From an uncultured Rikenellaceae bacterium (GTDB lineage Bacteria; Bacteroidota; Bacteroidia; Bacteroidales; Rikenellaceae): 12,452 nt of DNA. Both the position numbers and the translations under genes were made by a program. The notes below the pieces were generated by a model that worked only from the letters and a program-made list of their open reading frames with translations, was not told where the DNA came from and made no database searches. The DNA lies in contig CAMTOL010000040.1 of the NCBI GenBank assembly GCA_947074135.1, positions 1 through 12,452 of the forward strand, given 5' to 3'. Shown one piece after another: positions 6,513-12,452 of this stretch; positions within the stretch are counted from its first letter, which is position 1; each line of letters starts with the position of its first letter.

Positions 6513-8339
6513 ATGAAAACATATTTTAGAATACTCTCCTTTGGCAAGCCCTACTCTCGTTATGCGCTGCCCTATGCAATCTGTATGGTGCTTCACGCCC
6601 TGTTTAATACCTTTATCTATGTGATGCTCATACCAATCATCAAAACGATGTTCGACCCCGAAGCAATGATGAGCATTGTGGAGAAAGCACCTGAGTTTTC
6701 GCTCTCAATGAGCTACCTTCAACAACTTATAAACTACTGGTTGTTCGATATATTTGGCGAGGGTTATAATGTAAAGGATGTTTTGTTGTTGCTCTCGTTT
6801 ATGGTGGTAATAATCGTGGTGCTGAGCAATACTTTCCGTTATCTTGCGCAGCGAATAATGGAGAATTTGCGTATAAATACACTTCAAAAATTGCGTGATA
6901 CAACCTTCGATAAGGTAATTCGTTTGCAAGTGAACTTTTTTAGTTCGGAGCGCAAGGGCGATATAATTAGCAAGATTACTTCCGATGTTCAGGTTGTGCA
7001 GTTTTGTGTGACAAGTACCCTGCAAGTGATTTTTCGTGAACCGCTCTTAATGGTAGGATACCTCATTATGTTAATTAGCATTTCGGGTAAACTCACGCTT
7101 TTTACCATTGCTGTACTTCCCCTTATAGCATTTTGTATAGGTTATATCGTTAAGAAACTTCGTCGCGCAGCGACTGAAGGACAAGAGGCGTTTGGGGAGC
7201 TGGTTTCGACGCTTGACGAGTCGTTGGGTAGTATCAAGACGGTTAAAGGCTACAATGCAACTGATTATGTTGCCGATAAGTTTAAGAAACAAAATGGGAT
7301 CTTTTCGAAAATTCAGCGTCATATTGCTGCTCGTCAACAGTTGGCATCGCCTATGAGCGAAACGCTCGGTATTAGTTCGTTGTCCATTATATTGGTCTAT
7401 GGAGGTAATATGATACTTACAGGCGAGTTGGATGCGGCTAGTTTCTTTGCCTATTTGGCGGCTTTTTCGCAGGTCACACGTCCAGTTCGTGCTATTGCCG
7501 ATGCTTTTGGTGCTATCAATCAAGGTATTGCGGCTGGAGTTCGTGTGCTAGGACTGATTGATACTCCGATTGAGATTAAAGATAAACCGGAAGCTGTAGA
7601 TTTGGTCGATTTCTCGGACGAAATTCGCTTCGATAATGTTTCGTTTGCTTATGAGGAGCGTGAGATTCTGCACAAAATAAGTTTTACTGTTAAAAGAGGT
7701 CAGACCGTTGCTTTGGTTGGACCTTCGGGTGGTGGTAAAAGCACGATTTCAGATCTTATTCCTCGCTTTTATGATCCTCAAAGTGGTGCGGTGATGGTTG
7801 ATGGACGTGATGTGAGGGATTATAAGATTGAGAGCATCAGGGCTAAGATGGGTATTGTGGCGCAAGAAACGATACTTTTCAACGATACGATTGAGGGTAA
7901 TATCCGTATGGGTAACGAGGAGGCGACCTTTGAACAGGTCAAAGAGGCGGCTCGAATTGCCAATGCGTTGGAGTTTATCGAACAGACCGAAAATGGCTTT
8001 GCAACCAATATTGGAGATAGGGGAGTTAAGTTGAGCGGTGGTCAGCGTCAACGGTTGTCGATAGCCAGAGCGGTGTTGCGTAATCCTGAAATTTTGATAC
8101 TAGATGAGGCTACTTCGGCGTTAGATACTGAGAGCGAACGTTTGGTGCAGGAGTCGTTGTCGAAGTTGTTAGAGGGTCGCACGTCGTTGGTTATTGCTCA
8201 TAGGTTGAGTACTATTGCGAGTGCAGATGTGATAGTGGTTGTTGAGAGTGGTAGGGTAGTTGAGAGTGGCACGCATCAAGAGTTGGTAGCGGCAGGCGGT
8301 CTGTACAGTAAACTACTAGATATGCAACAACTGAAATAG
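6513..8339 (+). CDS. MsbA-like ABC exporter (fused membrane and ATPase domains)
   Basis: A complete 608-residue half-transporter that would dimerise in the inner membrane and export lipids (such as lipid A core) or hydrophobic compounds. The membrane domain (about 15-345) has hydrophobic segments near 20-42, 88-108, 165-190, 195-213 and 285-305. The nucleotide-binding domain (about 368-608) has the A-loop Tyr380, Walker A GPSGGGKST (403-411), Q-loop Gln451, ABC signature LSGGQ (507-511), Walker B ILILDE (527-532) with catalytic Glu532, D-loop SALD (535-538) and switch His563. All ATPase residues are present, so it should be active. It has a well-formed promoter of its own and is transcribed away from rlmD. 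MsbA-type lipid A flippase is the likeliest role in a Gram-negative, but a multidrug exporter cannot be excluded from sequence. It ends in TAG, 11 bp before the palindromic element, and no clear intrinsic terminator precedes that element. Confidence 0.88.
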   Translation: MKTYFRILSFGKPYSRYALPYAICMVLHALFNTFIYVMLIPIIKTMFDPEAMMSIVEKAPEFSLSMSYLQQLINYWLFDIFGEGYNVKDVLLLLSFMVVIIVVLSNTFRYLAQRIMENLRINTLQKLRDTTFDKVIRLQVNFFSSERKGDIISKITSDVQVVQFCVTSTLQVIFREPLLMVGYLIMLISISGKLTLFTIAVLPLIAFCIGYIVKKLRRAATEGQEAFGELVSTLDESLGSIKTVKGYNATDYVADKFKKQNGIFSKIQRHIAARQQLASPMSETLGISSLSIILVYGGNMILTGELDAASFFAYLAAFSQVTRPVRAIADAFGAINQGIAAGVRVLGLIDTPIEIKDKPEAVDLVDFSDEIRFDNVSFAYEEREILHKISFTVKRGQTVALVGPSGGGKSTISDLIPRFYDPQSGAVMVDGRDVRDYKIESIRAKMGIVAQETILFNDTIEGNIRMGNEEATFEQVKEAARIANALEFIEQTENGFATNIGDRGVKLSGGQRQRLSIARAVLRNPEILILDEATSALDTESERLVQESLSKLLEGRTSLVIAHRLSTIASADVIVVVESGRVVESGTHQELVAAGGLYSKLLDMQQLK

Positions 8340-8350
8340 ACTGATTTTTC

Positions 8351-8402
8351 AGAGAGGTTAAACATTAAAAGTTTTTGGGTGACTTTTTTCAAAAAGTCAC
8401 GA
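8351..8402 (+). repeat. Left terminal inverted repeat with hairpin
   Basis: It matches the reverse complement of 8608-8660. Over the outer 30 bases there is one mismatch (T against G at position 15) and one extra G. Inside, 8379-8400 is a perfect hairpin: GTGACTTTTT, loop TC, AAAAAGTCAC. The inner part differs from the right copy in the hairpin-base sequence (GTGAC here, GCAGC there), but both stems stay fully paired, a sign of compensatory change. Confidence 0.8.
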
Positions 8403-8473
8403 TGGCGGGCGGTGTTAGAGCAATGACACATAGTCCAATTCCCAAAAGCCCTTCGACTTCGCTCAGGGTAGAC

Positions 8474-8577
8474 TCCAATCCGCAGGATTTGTAAGACCTT
8501 AGAGGTCGGATAAAGTAATTTTTATAGATGCTTCGCAGGTCTTACAATTGCTTTGCAATTGCGCTTTGTGGATTGGA
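8474..8577. repeat. Nested inverted repeats at the element centre
   Basis: Three nested or adjacent pairs are visible. TCCAATCC (8474-8481) pairs with GGATTGGA (8570-8577). TTGTAAGACCT (8489-8499) pairs with AGGTCTTACAA (8537-8547). CAATTGC-TTT-GCAATTG (8545-8561) is a hairpin. GACCT-TAG-AGGTC (8495-8507) offers an alternative fold. Together with the ends, they let most of the element fold on itself as one long stem with side hairpins. The neighbouring CCCT...AGGG segment (8449-8468) resembles a dispersed bacterial repeat motif (from memory only). Confidence 0.6.
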
Positions 8578-8607
8578 TTTTATGTTATTACTATAATCAG
8601 TCTCTCG

Positions 8608-8660
8608 TCGCAGCTTTTTGGAAAAAGCTGCACCAAAAACTTTTACTGTTTAACCTCTCT
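8608..8660 (-). repeat. Right terminal inverted repeat with hairpin
   Basis: This is the inverted partner of 8351-8402. It contains a perfect hairpin at 8610-8631: GCAGCTTTTT, loop GG, AAAAAGCTGC. The outer boundary CCTCTCT ends at 8660, leaving 64 bp before the argS start codon. Confidence 0.8.
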
Positions 8661-8724
8661 AAATGAGGACGGTTGTTTTTTCCACTTGCTCGAAATTTTA
8701 AGAATTGATTTATATACTTTAACA

Positions 8725-10512
8725 ATGAATATCGAAAACAAAATTAAAGAGTACTGCGATGAAGCAGTAAAAGCACTCTATGGTGCAGAGGGTATAGACC
8801 TGCAAGTTAGCAAAACTCGTAAAGAGTTCACAGGCGACTACACGCTAGTCACATTCCCACTGCTCAAAACTTCACGCAAAAACCCAGAAGCCACAGCCAA
8901 CGAAATCGGCGAATGGCTCAAAACTAATTGCGAAGTTATAACCGACTTCAACGTTATCAAAGGTTTTTTAAATTTATCACTACAAACTAGCTTCTGGAAC
9001 GGAGTACTTAGCGATATCACATCTAACGAACGCTTCGGAATGGGCAAACCTACTGGTCGTACAGTTGTAGTTGAGTACAGCTCCCCAAATACCAACAAAC
9101 CACTCCACCTAGGGCACGTTCGCAACAATCTACTAGGATTTGCGGTTGCAAATATACTAGAGGCTGCTGGTAACAAAGTAGTTAAAGTAAACCTAGTAAA
9201 TGACCGAGGCATTCATATCTGTAAGTCGATGATTGCGTGGCAACGCTATGGCGGTGGCGAAACTCCTGAGTCTAGTTCAATGAAAGGTGACCACCTAGTA
9301 GGTAAATACTATGTTGAGTATGACAAACACTACAAAAAAGAGGTTGCAGAGTTAGTTGCTGGCGGTATGAGCGAAGATGACGCTAAACGTGAAGCACCAA
9401 TCTTCAAAGCGGCTGGGGATATGCTCGTAAAATGGGAGCAAGGAGATAACGAAGTAGTTGGACTATGGAAAACTATGAACGGCTGGGTGTACGAAGGCTT
9501 CGACAAAACCTACAAAGAGATGGGCGTAAGCTTCGATAAAACATACTACGAGTCAAATACATATCTATTGGGTAAGAAATTGGTCGAAGATGGACTTAAT
9601 CGTAACGTTTTCTATCGCAGAGAAGATGGCTCGGTGTGGATTGACCTAACTGGCGATGGATTAGACGAAAAACTACTGCTTCGTGCCGACGGTACTAGCG
9701 TCTATATGACCCAAGACCTAGGGACAGCACTCGAAAGATATGAGGAGTGGAAATTCGACGATATGACTTATGTTGTTGGTAATGAGCAAAATTATCACTT
9801 CCAAGTATTGAAACTTATCCTTAAAAAGTTGGGGTACGACTGGAGCGATGCTATCTATCACCTCTCTTACGGTATGGTAGAGCTACCTAACGGCAAAATG
9901 AAGTCGAGAGAGGGTACAGTTGTTGATGCAGATGACCTAATGGCGGCAATGATTGACGATGCTCGTGAAATGAGTGCAGAGCTAGGTAAGTTAGATGGAT
10001 TGAGCGAGGAGGAGAGCTATGCAATCTCTCGCCTTATCGGACTTGGTGCACTGAAATACTTTATACTGAAGGTTGACCCTAAAAAGACTATGCTCTTTAA
10101 TCCTGCCGAAAGTATCGACTTTAATGGTAACACTGCGCCATTTATTCAATATACTCACGCTCGTATCTGTTCGCTTGGTCGTCGTGCAGGAGTTGAGATG
10201 GACGCTCAAACGAGCCTTAAAGCAATCGAAGGATATGTCTTGAATGCTAAGGAGATTGAGCTTGTGAAACTGCTTTCGGACTTTGGTTCAACCCTTAGCG
10301 AGGCTGCTGCTGAACATTCACCATCGGTTATTGCAGCTTACTGCTACGAACTGTCGAAAGAGTATAATGGTTACTACCACGACAACCCAATACTAAAAGA
10401 GGGTGTTGCGGAGGCTGATAAGGCTTTCCGTCTTGCGCTTTCGGCTCAAGTGGCACTGATGCTTCGCAAAGCTATGGCACTGCTAGGTATTGAACTGCCC
10501 GAAAGAATGTAA
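8725..10512 (+). CDS. argS: Arginine--tRNA ligase
   Basis: This class I aminoacyl-tRNA synthetase joins arginine to tRNA-Arg in the cytoplasm. From the chosen start it has 595 residues, the usual size for Bacteroidota ArgRS. The Add-1 N-terminal domain covers about 1-105. The catalytic core has the HIGH-type motif HLGH (128-131) after SSPNTNKP, VNDRGIHICKSM (158-169), and the KMSKS-like loop GKMKSREGTVVDADD (390-404). The C-terminal DALR anticodon-binding domain begins near 470 (TAPFIQYTHARICS) and runs to the end. The frame is open upstream to 8548, but those 59 codons lie in the palindromic element and do not resemble ArgRS; ATG 8725 gives MNIENKIKEYC, a normal start for the family. No consensus promoter was found in the 64 bp between the element and the start. 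DUF4954 follows 48 bp after the TAA stop. Confidence 0.96.
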   Translation: MNIENKIKEYCDEAVKALYGAEGIDLQVSKTRKEFTGDYTLVTFPLLKTSRKNPEATANEIGEWLKTNCEVITDFNVIKGFLNLSLQTSFWNGVLSDITSNERFGMGKPTGRTVVVEYSSPNTNKPLHLGHVRNNLLGFAVANILEAAGNKVVKVNLVNDRGIHICKSMIAWQRYGGGETPESSSMKGDHLVGKYYVEYDKHYKKEVAELVAGGMSEDDAKREAPIFKAAGDMLVKWEQGDNEVVGLWKTMNGWVYEGFDKTYKEMGVSFDKTYYESNTYLLGKKLVEDGLNRNVFYRREDGSVWIDLTGDGLDEKLLLRADGTSVYMTQDLGTALERYEEWKFDDMTYVVGNEQNYHFQVLKLILKKLGYDWSDAIYHLSYGMVELPNGKMKSREGTVVDADDLMAAMIDDAREMSAELGKLDGLSEEESYAISRLIGLGALKYFILKVDPKKTMLFNPAESIDFNGNTAPFIQYTHARICSLGRRAGVEMDAQTSLKAIEGYVLNAKEIELVKLLSDFGSTLSEAAAEHSPSVIAAYCYELSKEYNGYYHDNPILKEGVAEADKAFRLALSAQVALMLRKAMALLGIELPERM

Positions 10513-10560
10513 CCTATCTTAATGCATAATTTAAGAATAAATATTTAATTCCTTAATCCA

Positions 10561-12452
10561 ATGATGTATCGCAAACTGACAAAAGATGAGATTATAGCAC
10601 TTGAGCTAAATGCTTGTACGGCAACCGACTGGAGTAGAGTAGAGGTAAAAGATGGATTCTGTACTGATAGAGTTAGAAGAGTACACTTTTCGGGTGACGT
10701 TAGTTTGGGCGAGTTTTGTAATCAGATTGAGATAGGGAAATCGGTTTTTAAACCAACTGGTGTCTATAACGCAACAATTGCGAATTGCACTATCGGCGAT
10801 GAGTGCCTTATCGAAAATATCAATGGCTATATCTCATCATACGATATTGCCGAAGGTGTCTATATTGCCAATGTTAATAAATTGGAGGTTGTAGGCGAGA
10901 GTAGTTTTGGTAATGGTGTAAGGGTTAGCGTTATTTGCGAAAGCGGCGGACGTGAGGTCGCTATTTTTGACTATCTAACTGCCCAACTTGCCTATATCTT
11001 AGCTGTTTATCGCTATCAGAGTAAGGTCGTTAATGCGATTGAATCTCTAATAGAGAACTATACTAAGAGTGTTACGTCGTCGAGGGGAACAATAGGTAGA
11101 AACTCAATAATTACTAACTGCGGAACAATAAAGGAGGTTAGATTTGGCGAATTTTCGGTTGTAGAAGGAGCTTCGGAGCTAGTTAATGGCTCGGTAAACT
11201 CTACCGCTGATGCCCCAGTCAGAGTTGGTGTCAATGTCATAGCACACGACTTTATATTCTGTAACGCTTCGGTAGTCGATTCGGGATCGACATTACACTC
11301 TGTATTTGTAGGTCAAGGCAGTACGGTTGCAAACCTCTTCTCTGCACACGATACACTGCTATTCGCGAACTGCCAGTTCGAAAATGGGGAGGCCTGTGCA
11401 GTCTTTGCAGGACCTTACACCGTTACTATGCATAAATCTAGTCTGTTGATTGCAGGTATCTATTCGTTCCTCAATGCGGGTAGCGGTAGCAACCAAAGCA
11501 ACCATATGTATAAACTTGGACCTATCCATCAAGGGGTAGTGGAGCGTGGAAGTAAAACAACGAGTGATAGCTACATACTCTGGCCTGCTAGGATTGGAGC
11601 GTTCTCGTTGGTTATGGGTCGTCACTCGGCGCATAGCGATACAACGGATATGCCCTTCTCATACCTTATCGAACGTAACGACCAAACTAACCTCTCGCCT
11701 GGGGTTAACCTCAAAAGTGTCGGAACGATTCGTGATACGATGAAGTGGCCTAAACGCGATAAACGTAAAGGAGCAAGATTGCTTGATTGTATCAACTTTA
11801 ATCTGCTCAGCCCATATACTGTGGGTAAGATGTTAAACGGGGTAGCTTGTTTGAAAGAGATGGAGGATTTGTCAGGCGTTTCGAGTGTGAGTTACTCATA
11901 TAGAGGTACTAAAATTAGCCGCTCGGCACTTGAACGTGGAATTAAACTCTACTCAATGGCTATCAATAAATTTCTAGGAAATTCGATAGTTAATCGCCTT
12001 GAGAAATTGGAGAAAGTTAACGCAAAAACTGCACGCCAGGTGCTATCTACTAACAATCGTTCTGAATTGGGAGGTGCGTGGGTAGATTTAGCCGGATTTA
12101 TTGCTCCTCAAAGTGTAATAAACGATATATTGCAACAAGTTACTAAAGGTAAAATTAGTGATATACTGCAACTTAATTCCGAAATAGAAACAATTCACAA
12201 GAATTACTACTACTATGAGTGGTATTGGGCTAAACGTGTGATTAAAGATTGGTGGGGGGTTGATGTCGAAAAAATCACGATGGAACAGCTCAAAACGATT
12301 GCTAGGTGTTGGATTGATTCGGTTGTGACAATTGACAAGATGTTGCTCCAAGATGCCTTTAAGGAGTTTTCGTTGGTGTCAGGAGTTGGTTTTGGGGTTG
12401 ACGGCTCAGGCGAAGAGGATAGACAGATGGATTTCGAGGCTGTTCGTGGTTC
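10561..12452 (+). CDS. DUF4954 family protein, 3' end beyond window
   Basis: Open without a stop for 630 codons from ATG 10561 (a second ATG follows at 10564) to the right edge. It is recognised as the DUF4954 family of Bacteroidota, usually about 650-670 residues, so only a short C-terminal piece should be missing. The N-terminal two thirds (about 50-350) has turns such as NCTIGDECLIEN, FGNGVRVSV and RFGEFSVVEG spaced like left-handed beta-helix (hexapeptide repeat) rungs, as in sugar-nucleotide or acyl transferases. The most conserved stretch is about 310-400, including NAGSGSNQSNHMYKLGP, KTTSDSYILWPARIGAFS and MGRHSAHSDT, rich in His, Asn and Ser and so possibly an active or ligand site. 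About 430-630 is mainly helical and aromatic (YYYYEWYW near 554-561). No signal peptide is visible, so cytoplasmic. Function is unknown; an acyl- or nucleotidyl-transferase link is inference. The 48-bp spacer after argS has no promoter or terminator, so the two are probably co-transcribed. Confidence 0.88.
   Translation, partial: MMYRKLTKDEIIALELNACTATDWSRVEVKDGFCTDRVRRVHFSGDVSLGEFCNQIEIGKSVFKPTGVYNATIANCTIGDECLIENINGYISSYDIAEGVYIANVNKLEVVGESSFGNGVRVSVICESGGREVAIFDYLTAQLAYILAVYRYQSKVVNAIESLIENYTKSVTSSRGTIGRNSIITNCGTIKEVRFGEFSVVEGASELVNGSVNSTADAPVRVGVNVIAHDFIFCNASVVDSGSTLHSVFVGQGSTVANLFSAHDTLLFANCQFENGEACAVFAGPYTVTMHKSSLLIAGIYSFLNAGSGSNQSNHMYKLGPIHQGVVERGSKTTSDSYILWPARIGAFSLVMGRHSAHSDTTDMPFSYLIERNDQTNLSPGVNLKSVGTIRDTMKWPKRDKRKGARLLDCINFNLLSPYTVGKMLNGVACLKEMEDLSGVSSVSYSYRGTKISRSALERGIKLYSMAINKFLGNSIVNRLEKLEKVNAKTARQVLSTNNRSELGGAWVDLAGFIAPQSVINDILQQVTKGKISDILQLNSEIETIHKNYYYYEWYWAKRVIKDWWGVDVEKITMEQLKTIARCWIDSVVTIDKMLLQDAFKEFSLVSGVGFGVDGSGEEDRQMDFEAVRG

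Larger units (their letters stand above)
8351..8660. mobile_element. MITE-like palindromic element, non-coding
   Basis: This 310-bp element fills most of the 385-bp spacer between the ABC exporter and argS. Its ends are about 52-bp imperfect inverted repeats, starting AGAGAGGTTAAACA on each strand, and each end carries a 22-base hairpin with a 10-bp stem. The middle holds further nested inverted repeats. It encodes no convincing protein: a frame runs through 8548-8724 into argS, but its translation has no protein-like character and crosses the hairpins. No flanking target-site duplication is evident, and no transposase is nearby. A miniature inverted-repeat transposable element, or another family of dispersed palindromic repeat, is the best reading. 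A large structured RNA or transcriptional boundary is an alternative. Confidence 0.65.

Noticed and set aside
8331..8352. Intrinsic terminator CTGAAA/TTTCAG after the ABC exporter
   Set aside because: The stem is only 6 bp with a 10-base loop and no following T-tract; it also overlaps the stop codon and the element end.
8351..8660. CRISPR array or tRNA-like structure in the repeat-rich spacer
   Set aside because: There are no regularly spaced direct repeats and no cloverleaf; the repeats are inverted and nested.
8548..8724. 59-codon N-terminal extension of argS
   Set aside because: It translates the hairpins of the palindromic element, has no ArgRS-like sequence, and ATG 8725 gives the normal family start and length.
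11058..11743. Short open frames on both strands inside the DUF4954 region
   Set aside because: They are shadows of the long plus-strand frame 10561-12452, which is fully open and matches DUF4954.

Overview
The window looks like a chromosomal segment of a Bacteroidota bacterium, most likely order Bacteroidales. The evidence is a DUF4954-family gene next to argS, promoter motifs of the Bacteroidota type (TTTG-N19-TAnnTTTG), few Shine-Dalgarno sequences, and protein sequences that read like Bacteroidales orthologues. No genus can be named from the sequence alone. No tRNA, rRNA, CRISPR array, phage gene or transposase gene was seen.

Left part (1-6385) is entirely on the minus strand. Read in the direction of transcription it holds rlmD (23S rRNA m5U methyltransferase), two related secreted SGNH/GDSL-type hydrolases whose reading frames overlap by 26 bp, and a poxB-type pyruvate:quinone oxidoreductase. 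A strong intrinsic terminator (538-572) follows poxB. Beyond it, a very good Bacteroidota promoter (496-526) drives a polysaccharide-deacetylase (NodB) gene that carries an in-frame TAG at codon 62 and runs off the left edge. That gene is either a pseudogene or contains a sequence error.

Right part (6386-12452) is on the plus strand. A 127-bp divergent intergenic region carries promoter motifs facing both ways and an inverted repeat. It is followed by a complete MsbA-like ABC exporter, then a 385-bp spacer almost filled by a 310-bp palindromic element (8351-8660) with about 52-bp imperfect terminal inverted repeats, each holding its own hairpin; it looks like a MITE or dispersed repeat. Then come argS (true start 8725) and, 48 bp later, a DUF4954 gene that is open for 630 codons and is cut by the right edge.

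Most of the window is housekeeping: tRNA charging, rRNA modification, lipid or drug export and pyruvate oxidation. Nothing supports a new defence or mobile system. The items most worth following are the palindromic element, the nonsense-interrupted deacetylase behind an intact promoter, the overlapping SGNH pair of unknown substrate, and the uncharacterised DUF4954 protein.
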